This document shows positions 45,856 to 58,021 of a DNA stretch of 64,000 bases, piece by piece. The stretch spans positions 28,400,430 to 28,464,429 of the forward strand of contig CM030359.1 in NCBI GenBank assembly GCA_017893485.1. Reading direction: 5' to 3'. How positions within the stretch are numbered: the first letter of the stretch is position 1; each line of letters begins with the position of its first letter. The notes under the pieces were generated by a model. It searched no databases and was not told the origin of the DNA. It saw only the letters and a list, made by a program, of their open reading frames with translations. The position numbers and the translations under genes were made by a program. This stretch comes from Hemerocallis citrina (Eukaryota > Streptophyta > Magnoliopsida > Asparagales > Asphodelaceae).

Positions 45856-47167
45856 GCGACTGTTACTGATGTTCTAGAGTTATTCTGATGCTATTTTAAA
45901 TGAGTTATTCTTTAAACGTTTTGGATCTATAATTTACTATTCTAAACCTTATTTCCTATTGAACATATATTTTCAAATTGTTTTATTAAAGTATTGTTAA
46001 TCAAAGGTTTGGTTTGGATGGTTGAGTGTGAGTCCCTAGAGGGTGTGTGGGACCCTAGTATACTGGCGGTTGAGATATTTGTGTTTTAGGCCTGTTGAGG
46101 CATTTTAGTTGATCTGTTGTTGAGTTAAGTTCAGTGGGATATACCAACTCTAGGTGATTCGTAATTAAACTAATTAACTCAAAAATTTAAGGACAGGCAC
46201 TAGTAGTGATATGATGAAAGGGAACATAAGTTATGGACCTCGGTATGGCTTGCGGTGTGAGATAATTCCCGAAATAAACCAGGTGTGAGTGAAATAGTTA
46301 TCGGAATTACTTGTGGTGTGGGATTGATCTCCGAAATTATTAGGGTCGAGGTGACGCACATGTGGTATTCGTGTGATGAGGCGCCTTCGCTTGCGGTGTG
46401 GGGTATTCTCGAAGATTCCCAGGTTTGAGTGGAATAGTCTCCGGAATTATCTGTGGATACAGACTGACCTCCGGAATTATCGGGGCATGGGCTAATACTC
46501 ACAGTTTATCTTTATCTTGTAGTAGTCATCATGTTAGGATTAGTTGCATAGCGGGGGATTAAACCCTACAATGTGGAGACGTTAAGGGCTTGCACCAGAC
46601 CTATGTCGAGTGGAATGCATAGAATTCGACAAGTACGCATTAGAGAGTCAGCATATAGTATTGTGTTTTCTTGATTTGGTTTAAGCATGTGTTTTTTTGG
46701 TTTTCTACACTTGACACAGTCTATTTCCATTTGATGTTTTCATGTCTTATTGTTATATCTTACCTTATATTGTTTTTACTTATTACATGTTATTTATGTT
46801 TCCATGTTCTATTTATGTCGTTTGTTTTTATGTCATTCATATCGTTATGGCTGACCCCTTTAGTTTTGGGGGTTAGGGTTATCTCTAGCCTCATATTTTA
46901 CAGGTGATTACTTGTAGCTTGGATTTTGAATGCTTGAGTTAAAGTGGTGTAATGAGTTATGTATTGTTGTAAAAAGAAATCGTTGTAAAGAAAGAAATTT
47001 GTAATTCAAGGTGTATTATATTCCGCTGTGTTATGTAAATGTTAATGTAATGAAAGTTGAAAAAAAAATATTGGTATTTGGCTGTGTTTAATATTACATT
47101 TGAAGTTGATGTTGGGAATTGTGCCACGTATTTCTGAGATATCATATTGGAAATTCGGCGCGCTACA
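45856..47167 (+). repeat. 5' LTR, 5'-truncated
   Basis: Matches the last 1.31 kb of the 3' LTR from CGACTGTTACTGATGTTCT onward and ends CGCTACA. The break point falls inside the final GTCGAC palindrome of the LTR array. The lost part would contain the start of U3. Confidence 0.9.
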
Positions 47168-47172
47168 GAGAT

Positions 47173-47184
47173 TGGTATCAGAGC
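47173..47184 (+). promoter_or_regulatory. Chromovirus primer-binding site
   Basis: TGGTATCAGAGC, complementary to the initiator tRNA-Met 3' end, lies 5 bp after the LTR end CTACA. Confidence 0.92.
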
Positions 47185-47403
47185 ACGCTTCAATAGTAAT
47201 AATAAACATGGTATAAAAATAACCTAGGTGTGGATACTAGAGCGTGAGTACCTAGATATGGACATTAGAGAGTGAGTATCACATAGAGCTGAAACATGAT
47301 GTTTTACCTTTGGGATATGGTTGAGGCTTTGCCAGAGGGTATTGATGTGAATATAAATTGTGTTGTGGTGCTCTAACTTTTCCCTCATTTTGCAGTATTC
47401 AGC

Positions 47404-48409
47404 ATGAGACCCAGAACCAGGAATGGTAACAATGGTGATGGAGCTAGAAGTTCCCAAGGGGCAGAAGTTGATCTCGAGGCCGAGTTTGCCAGGGTGTATC
47501 AGACTTTGAATGCACTAATGGCAGCTAATTTGGCGCAGATCAGAACCAGAATCAGAATCATGGGGTTGGACCAGTGTTTGTTAACGCTGATCCTATCAAG
47601 CAGATTGAGTCCTTTAAAAGGATGAGGCCGCCCGTGTTTGAGGGGCAATCTGATCCAAATGATACTGATGATTGGATTAGATGGACGAAGACGATCTTCA
47701 AGGTATCGAAAACTCCGGCAGCCAATAATGTAAAGTTGGCGACTATGCAGTTGGAAAAGGACGCTGGTGTTTGGTGGAAAATGGTGAAGAGGACTCTGGG
47801 AGACCAGCAAATGACTTGGGAGGTTTTGGAAGAATTCAGAGATCATTTCTTTCCCCTGGATATTCAGGAGAAGAAGGCGACAGAATTCTTGAAACTACAG
47901 CAGGGCAGCATGACCGTGCGAGAGTATGAGACTAAGTTCGATCAACTATCGAGGTATGCACCGGAGCTGATAGTTGATGAGGCGAAGAAGGCCAAGAAGT
48001 TTGAGCAGAGCTTGAGGCCAAACTTGAGGTCGAGGATGATTCCTTTGGGCATAAGGAGGTTCGATAAGCTGGTCGGAGAGCAGCTATGACAGAGGAAGAC
48101 ATGGATCAGTTCCAGAAGATGCAAGAGACCTGGAACAGGAACAAGAAGCCAGCTTCAGGTCAGAGTGGGAAGGGATTCCCAGTGAAGCATGTCAAGTTCA
48201 GTGGTCCAGTGCGGAAGTCACCCGCAACTCAGGAAGTGACTTGTTACTACTGCAAGGAGGCATGTCCTTACAGGTCAGCGTGTCCTAAGTTGGTGAAGCA
48301 GACTTGTTTCCAGTGTGGGCAGGCGGGACATTCTAAGCCTCATTGTCCACAGTTGAGGAAGGATGGTCCAGGTGGAGGTAAATTCCAGAGGCAAGGGCAA
48401 GTGTTCGCA
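47404..48409 (+). pseudogene. Chromovirus gag, frameshifted and split by hAT B
   Basis: ATG at 47404 (MRPRTRNGNNGDGARSSQG). A frameshift near 47540 leads into PIKQIESFKRMRPPVFEGQ, then the capsid-like core with WWKMVKRTLGDQQMTWEVLE and MTVREYETKFDQLSRYAPEL. A second shift near 48080 continues into a basic linker and the zinc knuckle CFQCGQAGHSKPHC, preceded by a degenerate knuckle CYYCKEACPYRSAC lacking its His. The frame runs into the hAT insertion at 48410 and resumes at 51907 as LTEEDTGNSKDVIQ. The protein would form virus-like particles around the element RNA. Confidence 0.9.
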
Positions 48410-51400
48410 TAAGGATGGCAAATGGGCCGGGTCAACCGCCGATCCGTCCGCGACCCGCTCGTATAACCCGGCCTGCAAAACTGCAGTTTGGGTTCGGGTC
48501 GAACCCGAGAACAGTAACGGGTCGACCCGGGTCTCGATATTAGCAAATCTGACCCGCCGAACCCAGCCCGCTAACCCGTTAAAAATTCCCCAACCCGCAG
48601 GTTTCGAACCGAACGGGTCAAATGGGTTGCAAGAGGCAGTCGTTGGGCACACTTGGGCGGCATTGTTGAACAGAGAGCCCAAACGGCTCTTAGAGCCTTT
48701 TTTTGGTTTTTTGGGTTTTTTTTTATTTTTTTTTAAATTTTTACCCTATAAATACCCCCCCAAAACCCCATCAAAAAATTCACAAAAAACTCTCTTACTC
48801 TCTCTACTATTATAACTCATTTCTAAGCAAAATTTGTGAACAATTGAAGTATTGAACAAGAAAGTCTTGAAGACGTATACACGATCAAATTCCGATCGTA
48901 TCGAAATCAAAATTCAACAACGTCTTCAAATCTTCAACTCTCGTCCAACTCCAAGTGATCAAGTCTTCAACTCTCCTCCAAGATCTCCTCAACTCTTCAA
49001 TTCCAGAATCGCTTATTTCTACTTCTACTTCTATTCTTATTTTCACGGATTTTTTATATACGCGTATCCATGGTGAACGGTATCAAAATTTCATACCTCT
49101 CTTCTTATTTAATTTTTGTTGTAGTTATAATTTTTGTTGGGTTTTTGTTCTCTATCTCAACCCTTTTGTTTTCTAGATTTTTTTTTATAACTCATCGCTC
49201 CTACATTATATAGTTTTTTTTACATACATTACTACATTATGTCTAGATCACGCAGTAGCGGTCGTAGCCAAAGTGGGCAAGATTCCATCGGCACTTCTCG
49301 TAGGCCACCAATTGTCCCAATTAGTGAGCCCGCCGAAGAGTACCATGATCCTCCTACCCAACAATGGGGTACACACGATGAGGTTGTAGGAGACATACAA
49401 TTAGAAGAAGAACAACAACAACAACAACCAACCGAAACAACACAACCCAGTAGAGGTAGGAAAAGTAGAGGGGAAAGTAGTGATTGGCATAAATTTTACG
49501 ATTTTATCCCGGACAAAGAAAATCCGGGTACAGGTTTAAAAGTTTGAAAAACATGTTCTAAGTCATACAAATTCAAGAGGGGTGATGGCACTGGTACAAT
49601 TAGTAGACACATCCAACATAATCATAAAGACCTTCTTGTTGACCTATCCGGCCAACAAAAAATCAACCGTAGGACTGGTCTAGTTGATAGCCACGCTTAT
49701 GATCCCGATCTTGTTCATCGGGAAATGGCCCGATTAGTAATAAAGGAAGAGTTACCATTTTCCTATCCCGAGAGTAGCGACTTGGAAAATTTTATTCAAA
49801 TGGCCTTAAACCCTCATTTTAGAAGAATCCCGAGAAATACTTGCAAATCGGATTGTTTTAAAGTGTACAATGAAATAAAGGACGCTTTGATTGCAATTTT
49901 ATGGAGTTTAACTTGTAGAGTTAGTTTAACTTCGGATTATTGGACGGGTGTCAACAATATTCCAATAATGGGAATAACCTGTCATTGGATCGAAAATGAT
50001 TGGATTCTTCAAAAAAGAATCATATCACTTGCCGCGTTGCCCTATCCCCATAGTGGCGCTGAAATAGCAAACCGTATTTTAGAAATTTGTGATGTTTTTC
50101 ATATTCGCGATATAATTATGTGTATTAGTTTTGATAATGCATCTAACAACAATACAACAATTACTACTTTAAAATCCGCATTAAACCCTCCATCTGACAA
50201 TATTTTTCATATTAGATGTGCATGTCATATTTTAAATTTATGTGTTCAAGATGCATTAAAAATAGCCAATCTATATATACTTAAAATTAGAAATTGTGTA
50301 CATTTTATTGCATTAAGTCCCTATATATTTCAAGAATAGAAAAATTGGTGTAGGTTTTCAAATGTACCTTTTAGAAGATTTCCAAAGGATGTTAAACACC
50401 GATGGAACTCTAATTTTGATTTACTACATGTTGTTACCGAATATAAAACAGTTGTAAATGATTTTTGTATCGCAAAAAATATGCCAAATTTTGAAATGAC
50501 TCCCACCGATTGGTTTTATACCGAATCTTTGTTGAAATTTTTAGAACATTTTAAAACCGCAACTTTAAAATTTTCAAAATCATATGAATCTATTTCTAGT
50601 AGCATTTTTATTTCAATAGTTACTATGATGCAAACATTTAACGAAATGTTAAATGATACTTTTGTTGGTGATATTGTAAAACCTGCATACAAAATTTTTT
50701 TGAAGTATTTTTATCCTCCTCCTATGTTGATTTGTGTTGCTACCGTTATGGATCCTCGTATCAAATTAGAAGGTACGAAGAGTTTGATTGAAATATTTTT
50801 TGCATTACTTAGGTAAAATGTAGAAATAGAAATAGAAATTGATTGCGCTTTTTTTTAGTTAAATTTGAATCTACATTAAATAACTTGTATGATTATTATG
50901 ATAGATCTTTTGCTTCTAGTAGTACAATTTCTGTAGTTAGTTCTTCTTCTGGTAGTTCCAAAAGTAAGGGTAAGAGTAAATTTGATGATAGAACATTCAA
51001 ATTACTTGCACAAATTCAATCCAAAAAACCTAGGACTAATCAACCAAATGAATTAAATTTGTATAACCAACAAGATTCTGGGTCTTCTTCTTCTTCACTA
51101 GATATTTTACAATGGTGGAAAGACCATGAACACACTTATAGTATTCTTAAATATATGGCTAAAGATTTACTAACTCTTCCTGTTTTTACAGTTGCTTCTG
51201 AAAATGTATTTTCTTCAAGTGGCAGGGTTCTAACTAATTACAGGAATCGCTTGAAGTCCGATTCGTTAGAGATGCTCGTTTGCACAGAAGACTGGCTGAA
51301 GGCTGAAGATAAGACACAAGGGAAAGCATTATCTACGTCCATAAGTGGGAGCAACTCGCCGGAACAACAACAACAACAACAATAGCAACCAAAATGAAGA

Positions 51401-51898
51401 ATTCAATACGGCAATACCAACAACTGAACAACAAGTCAACAACAACAAATTGAAGGCCACCAACTTGAAGACAATTGTAAATAGTTAAAAAAATTGTATT
51501 AGATCTTTGCTTGTTATTTCAAATTATAAATATTGAAGTAAATTGAAATTGTATATAAGAAATATGTTTATAAAACAAATTTGTGAATTTTTTATTTCTT
51601 ATTAGAAATTGTGAAACTTGTATAACTTGAAATCATATGAATAATATTTCAAATTTTTTTAGCAATTTCACTCTTACAATCTTATTATTATTATTACAAT
51701 TTTTACTGTTGATTATTTTTATTATTATTTTTTAAAGGTATTTATATATTAAAAAAAACCATATCTTAATGGGCCAGCCCGTGACCCAACCCGAACTGAC
51801 CCAAGTTGGACCCGAAAGGGTTCACGGGTTGGGCGGGTCGCCATTTCTACTTTTCAACCCGGCCCGGTTCGGCCCGTTCGACCCGAATGCCAACCCTA
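48410..51898 (+). mobile_element. hAT transposon copy B, complete ends, inserted in gag
   Basis: Target duplication TGTTCGCA (48402-48409) and TGTTCACA (51899-51906), differing by one CpG transition. The TIRs are TAAGGATGGCA and, complemented, TAGGGTTGGCA. 3489 bp with GC-rich GACCCG/CGGGTC arrays at both ends. Removing it rejoins the chromovirus gag frame. It is very similar to copy A in leader, transposase and trailer, so the two share a recent common source. Confidence 0.95.
49239..51385 (+). pseudogene. hAT transposase, copy B, broken
   Basis: ATG at 49239 (MSRSRSSGRSQSGQDSIG). The BED finger is interrupted by TGA at 49545-49547, where the first zinc-binding Cys codon should be, so the finger reads KV, stop, KTCSKSYKFKRG with RHIQHNH intact. 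After a frame break the catalytic region runs 49725-50339 (SLTSDYWTGVNN, CISFDNASNNN) to a TAG. Further open pieces at 50481-50816 and 50843-51385 are separated by a stop and frameshift near 50815. The last holds the hATC domain (FTVASENVFSSSGRV, LEMLVCTEDWLKAED). Copy A keeps the Cys but has lost a His, so the lesions are independent. Confidence 0.9.
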
Positions 51899-51949
51899 TG
51901 TTCACATTAACTGAGGAGGATACGGGTAACTCGAAAGATGTGATCCAAG

Positions 51950-52045
51950 GTATGCAAGAGTTTTGAATTTATTTTTATTCAATGTATTAAATAAAACTTT
52001 TATTTGAGAATAATTGGAGATTGAGTATCATTCTTCATGTAACAG
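51950..52045 (+). other. Probable spliceosomal intron at the gag-protease junction
   Basis: 96 AT-rich bases with GTATGC donor after CAAG and a CATGTAACAG acceptor. Unspliced, the gag frame stops at TGA 51964-51966. Spliced, it reads [20 protein letters not shown], the normal run from gag into the protease DTGS motif, in phase. The element is otherwise arranged as a single polyprotein. Confidence 0.72.
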
Positions 52046-55000
52046 GAATTGTTTTGGTTAATGGAATTAAGGCAAAAGTTTTATTTGATACTGGTTCTTC
52101 GCATATTTTTGCGTCGCCCAATTTTGCAAAGGTCTTAGGTGTGGAGCCTAAGTTGTTTCTAGGCAGGGTTTTGTCGGTGGCAAGGCCGTCAGGTGAAGAA
52201 TTGATTGTTGATCGATATTACGAGGGCTATGATATCGAGATTGTCGGAAGATTATTCGGCATTGATCTTATTGAGCTGCAAGTCTTAGGAGTAGATGTGA
52301 TCGTGGGCATTGATTGGATGACAATATATGATGCCACAATTGAATGCAAGCGGAAAGAGGTATTGGTGAAGGCACTAGGTGGTCCCGTAGTGACTTTTCA
52401 AGGGAAGAAGAATGTTTCGAAAGTGGCTGCAATGGTATCCAAGATGGTGATTCCAGATGAAGTCAAAGGCATTCCGGTTGTCAGAGATTTTCCTAAGGTG
52501 TTCTTGGAAGATTTGCCAGGATTACTGCCGCAGAGAGATGTGGAGTTTTGCATTAATGTTCAGCCGGGGAGTGCTCCGATTTCTAAGGCTCTGTACAAGA
52601 TGGCACCTGTAGAGCAAGACGAGGTGAAGAAGCAGATTGAGGAGTTGTTAAGCAAGGGGTTTATCAGGCCAATTTTCTCACCGTGGGGTGCGCCAATGTT
52701 GTTAGTCAAGAAGAAGGAGGGGTCAATAAGGGTGTGCATTGAATACCGGGAGTTGAATAGGGTGACTATTCAGAACAAGTATCCACTTCCGCAGATTGAT
52801 GATTTATTCGACAGGCTTCGGGGAGCAGCTGTGTTTTCGAAGATTGATTTGAGATCAGGGTATCATCAGGTTCAAGTCAAGGAGAAAGATGTGAGTAAGA
52901 CAACTTTCAGGACTCGTCATGGACTCTATGAGTTTTTGGTGATGCCATTCGGGTTGACGAATGCGCCAGCAGTGTTCATGGATATAATGAACCGGATTTT
53001 GAGGTCATTTATTGACTCCTTCGTAGTGGTTTTCATCGATGATATTTTGGTGTATTCGAAGTCGGAAGAGGAGCATTATATGCACTTGACAACGGTATTA
53101 CAAAAATTGCAGGTGCATAGCTTATATGCCAAGTTGTCGAAGTATGAGTTTTGGAAGTTGGAGGTACCTTTCCTTGGTCATATCCTTTCTAAGGAGGGAG
53201 TGGCCACTGATCCTCAGAGGGTTGAAGCAGTAAAGGATTGGTCCAGGCCAACGTCTGTGAAGGAAGTCAGGAGTTTCTTAGGTTTGGCTGGTTACTACAG
53301 GAGATTCATCTAGGGCTATTCTCAGATTGCAGTTCCTTTGACAGGTTTGACCCGGAAGAACGTGGCATTTTCATGGACTGATAAGTGTGAGGCGAGTTTT
53401 CTTGAGTTAAAGGAGAGGTTGACTACTGCACCTATCTTAGCTTTGCCAAAAGCTGGGAAGGATTATGATATCTTCAGTGATGCGTCTTTCAGAGGTTTGG
53501 GGTGTGCCTTGATGCAAGAAGGTAAGGTTATTGCTTATGGATCAAGGCAATTGCATCCGCATGAGAAGAATTATCCGACGCATGATTTGGAGCTAGCAGC
53601 TATTATCTTTGCCTTGAAGCAGTCGAGGCATTATGTTTATGGTGAGAAGGTCAACATGTACACTGACCACAAGAGCCTGAAGTACATTTATCAACAGAAG
53701 GATCTAAATCTTCGGCAGAGAAGGTGATTAGAAGTGTTGGAAGAAATTCGTCCTAAGATCAAGTATCATCTGGGCAAGGCAAATGTGGTAGCTGATGGAC
53801 TTAGCAGAAAGATTAGTTTATCAAGTTTGATCACTACTCGAAGTGAGTTGGCAGTGGAGATTGATCAGGCAGGTATCGAGGTGGTGTTGTAGGGTTTGGG
53901 GACGTCTTTGGCTCAGTTGAGGCTGCAGCCTTCCTTGAGAGAGAGGATTGTGGAAGGTCAAAGATCAGATTCAGAGATTCAGAAGATGTTGCAGCAGGTT
54001 TCAGAAGGCAAATTATCATATTTTTGTGTCTAAGATGGAGTTCTTTGGATGGGTGAGAGGGTGTGTGTTCCGGATAATGCAGATTTGAGAGAGAGTATCT
54101 TGCAGGAAGCACACAGTACTTTGTTGTCAGTACATCCTGGAGGCACAAAGATATACAAGGACATCAAACAACACTTTTGGTGGTCTGGTATGAAGAGGGA
54201 TGTGTCAGATTTCGTGGTAAGGTGTCTGATTTGTCGGCAGATCAAAGTAGAAAACCAGAGACCTGGAGGTTTGTTGCAACCGTTGCCCATTCCAGAGTGG
54301 AAATGGGAGAATATCAGTATGGATTTCATCACGGGTTTGCCGAGGAGTTCGAAGGGCAATGACTCGATTTGTGTTATTGTGGACTATTTGACTAAGTCGG
54401 CTCACTGGCCATGAAGATTACTTGGTCGTTGGAGAAATTGGTTGAGTTGTAAATTATGAGGCTTCATGGAGTTCATGTGTCGATTGTTTCTGACAGGGAT
54501 GCAAGGTTCACTTCAAGGTTTTGGAAGAGCCTACAAGCAACTTTGGGTACCAGAACTGATTTCAGTACCGCTTATGATCCACAGACTGATGATCAGACTG
54601 AGAGGGTGAATCGAGTACTGGAAGATATGCTGAGGGCTTGTGTTATGGATTTCGGTGGTAGCTGAGAGAGATAATTGGCATTGGTTGAGTTTGCTTATAA
54701 CAACAGTTACCATGCGAGTATCGGGATGGCTCGTATGAGGCTTTATATGGGCAGAGGTGCAGGACACCTGTTTGTTGGTCCGAAGTTGGTGAGAGACAGA
54801 TGTTTGGGCCAGAGATCGTGCAACAGATGTCCAAGCAGATTGAGCTGATTCGCAAGAGGTTGGTTGAGGCTCAGAGTCGGCAGAAGAGTTATGCTGATAC
54901 TCGACGAAGGGACTTGGAGTTTGAGGTTGGGGATGCAGTTTTCCTCAAGGTGTCTCCGACCAAAGGAGTGATTAGGTTTGGTAAGGGAGGCAAGTTGGCG

Positions 55001-55345
55001 CCAAGGTATATTGGACCATACAAAATTGTGGGGCGGATTGGCAAGACAGCCTACAGATTGGAGCTTCCAGAGGAGTTGGCACAGGTGCATGATGTGTTCC
55101 ATGTGTCGTTGTTGAGGAAGTATGTGCCAGATCAGAGTCATCAGTTGGTAGAGGTTCCTGAAGGCCTACAGGTGAACTTGAGTTGCACGGAACAGCCTGT
55201 GGATATCGTTGACCGTAGGGAGAAAGTTCTTAGGAGCAAAGTGATACCTATGGTCAAGGTGCTGTGGAGGAATCAGCAGTTCGAGGAGGCTACTTGGGAG
55301 CCAGAGGATTGCATGCAGAAGGATTTTCCTGAGCTTTTTGTATGA
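52046..55345 (+). pseudogene. Chromovirus pol (protease, RT, RNase H, integrase, chromodomain), broken
   Basis: Protease motif [13 protein letters not shown] at once. RT shows PYKMAP-type entry ([15 protein letters not shown]), [28 protein letters not shown] and the active site [13 protein letters not shown] at 53311 interrupts before RNase H ([30 protein letters not shown]). TGA at 53725 replaces the conserved Trp of QRRWLE. The integrase finger has EAHSTLLSVHPGGTK and CLICRQIK; the catalytic Asp, Asp and Glu lie in [23 protein letters not shown] and [13 protein letters not shown]. Breaks occur near 53890, 54030, 54411, 54450 and 54662. The last 180 codons are open, with VGDAVFLKVSPTKGV and the chromodomain VLWRNQQFEEATWEPED ending 55345. 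Confidence 0.93.
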
Positions 55346-55534
55346 TTGTATCTTATTTATGTGATTGTATTTTCCTTGGATGATTGTACTATTGGATTGA
55401 GTTGTATTTCCTTTATTTGATTATGTTCTCCTATGTGAATGTTTTGAATTATGGTTACATTTATGAGATTGACTTTCCTTTGTTTATCGTTGTTTGGACC
55501 TCATTAGTAATAGTTCTGAGGACAGAACTCTTCT

Positions 55535-55547
55535 AAGGAGGGAGTGA
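55535..55547 (+). promoter_or_regulatory. Polypurine tract
   Basis: AAGGAGGGAGTGA directly before the 3' LTR start TGTAGTACCCC; it primes plus-strand DNA synthesis. Confidence 0.88.
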
Positions 55548-57052
55548 TGTAGTACCCCTTATTTTTTTTAAATACTATTTTTGAGATTTGAAAATGAACT
55601 AAAATGGTTTTGGTGATTTAATAAATGTTCATTTAAGAATTTTATCTTTTACACGTGCAAAACATGTGCAAATGTTGGACTTGGGAAGTTAAAAAAACAA
55701 AAAAATAATTTTGGAAAACTCATTATTTATTATTTGAGATTATTTGAGATTTTTCTATATTTTTATGAAAATTATTGGACTTATTTGCAATTATTACAAA
55801 AAGAAGGACTTTTGTGCAAAATTACCAAATGGGGGTGAAAACTCCAGATTTTTGGATTTTTGGACTGAATATAATCCCTATTTAATTTAGGAGTAAAGAT
55901 TTTACCTCTATTTCCTACACACTTGACTTATTTCACAAGTTTTGGTAAAAGAGGATCTTTTTGCAAAATCGCTATTTGAAGGAATGAAAATGCAAAATTT
56001 GTTTTATGGGTTTCCCTACAGAGCCGGCTGATGCTGGAGGGGATCTTTTCAATTTTTGAACTTGATTAAAACTGTTTTTTACTAATTTCAATAAAAGTGC
56101 CTAATTATGAAAATGGACATTTTAAAAAGGAGTATTTTGCAAATGTTTTCTAAAACCCTAGAATCTTAAATCCCGGACTATATAGGGTTTGTGCAGCCAT
56201 CATTTGCTTCACAATACAGGAGATCTATTATTCCTTATTATTTTGGAGTTCTAAAGAAAGATCTTGGATTTCTTGCTAGGAGAAGCTTTTCTTATTATTT
56301 TTTCATCTTCGTTCAATTCCTTCAACAAGGTGAGTGATATATTTGTTTTGTTTTGTTTTTTGAATGTTGGATGTGGTGATTCATCTTTTAGAAAGCATTC
56401 TAGGGTTGAGTATGATTATGTACATGATGGATTGGATGGATTGTTGAATTAAAAATTAATCTTTTGTGAACCCTAGTTATCCACGAATGGATTTGCATGT
56501 GTATGGTTTGAGATCCATATTATTTTGAGTTTGGTGAACACAACTTGATTATGATAATATTAACCTTGTATGTTCATGAGTTAATAATGGCGATGGGGTT
56601 TGAGAAGTTTTGAGAAGGATTAATGAATTATGAATTCTTGTCTTGAGAATTGGATTTGGGAGAAATTGAATGATATTTGATGCAATACAACTAATTTGGG
56701 GATTTTTGGGATTGTGCATGGTATTACTCAAATTGGATTCCTTGAATATTAAGACTAAATTCTGAATATGTTGCTATTTCTAATCGAAGGTCTTGTGGAA
56801 TTTTCTTTAGTGCACGAATATGCACAAACGATCTATATGTATCTCGTACTTCATTGTTATTGAAGAAAATAAAATATTTGCTATTTTTGTTAATTCAAGT
56901 GATTTTGATGGGTTTTATTGACTCTTATATATCCTACAAGTCGTATTTGATCATATCAAAAATATGCTTTTTACAGAATTCGTTTTTATTAAGTAAAACT
57001 TTGTATCGGTTAAAAAGTGTACAACTAAAAAACTGCAGTCTCCAGGTCGATA

Positions 57053-57396
57053 GTCGACTGGTAGCAATTACAGTCGACCGTCATTACCTGGCTGTTGTGT
57101 TTTCTTATTTTCTTAAAATTTCGTGCGGAACAGTCGACTGAACCATGTTTACAGTCGACTGAGTCTGCTCTGTTTTGATATTTTCCTAAGATTTGGATTT
57201 TTATTCTGGACAGTCAACTGATGACCTTTTGCAGTCGACTGTTAGTACTTAGAATTATTTTATGTTAAGTTCTGGAGTTGTCGTTCTGGACAGTCGACCT
57301 ATGGCTTTTACAGTCGACTGCTGTTACTTAGATTAATTTTCTTGAAGTCTTGGGTTTTCACTCTTGACAGTTGACCGACTCCTCTATATAGTCGAC
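57053..57396 (+). repeat. Five paired GTCGAC palindromes with 80-bp period
   Basis: Hexamer starts are 57053/57073, 57133/57154, 57213/57234, 57293/57313 and 57370/57391. Within-pair spacing is 20, 21, 21, 20 and 21 bp and the pairs recur at 80, 80, 80 and 77 bp. Most are the centre of the decamer CAGTCGACTG; a few have one transition. The filler between pairs is similar but more diverged. Confidence 0.92.
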
Positions 57397-57796
57397 TGTT
57401 ACTGATGTTCTTGAGTTATTCTGATGCTATTTTAAATGAGTTATTCTTTAAACGTTTTGGATCTATAATTTACTATTCTAAACCTTATTTCCTATTGAAC
57501 ATATGTTTCCAAATTGTTTTATTAAAGTATTGTTAATGGAAGGTTTGGTTTGGATGGTTGAGTGTGAGTCCCTAGAGGGTGTGTGGGACCCTAGTATACC
57601 GGCGGTTGAGATATTTGTGTTTTGGGCCTGTTGAGGCATTTTAGTTGATCAGTTGTTGAGTTAAGTCTGGTGGGGTACACCAACTCTAGGTGATTCGTAA
57701 TTAAACTAATTAACTTAAAAAGTTAAAGGACATGCACTAGTGGTGATATGATGAAAGGGAACATGAGTTATGGACCTCAGTATGGCTTGCGGTGTG

Positions 57797-58021
57797 AGAT
57801 AATTCCCGGAATTATCCAGGTGTGAGTGAAATAGTCTCCGGAATTACCTGTGGTGTGGAATTGATCTCCGGAATTATCGGGGTCGAGGCAACGCACATGT
57901 GGTATTCGTGTGATGAGGTGCCACTGCTTGCGGTGTGGGGTATTCTCGAAGATTCCAAGGTGTGAGTGGAATGGTCTCCAGAATTATCTGTGGATAGAGA
58001 TTGACCTCCGGAATTATCGGG
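57797..58021 (+). repeat. TCCGGAATTATC repeat cluster in the LTR
   Basis: Variants of TCCGGAATTATC occur about six times in 225 bp (CCCGGAATTATC, CTCCGGAATTACC, CTCCGGAATTATC, CTCCAGAATTATC and others), alternating with GTGTGAGTGAAATAGT-like words. The same cluster occurs at 46262-46484, in reverse at 59530-59760 and at 1-180. Confidence 0.85.

Noticed and set aside
46671..46907. Hydrophobic ORF that looks like a membrane protein
   Set aside because: It is T-rich LTR sequence; the equivalent frame in the 3' LTR at 58224 is also just LTR.
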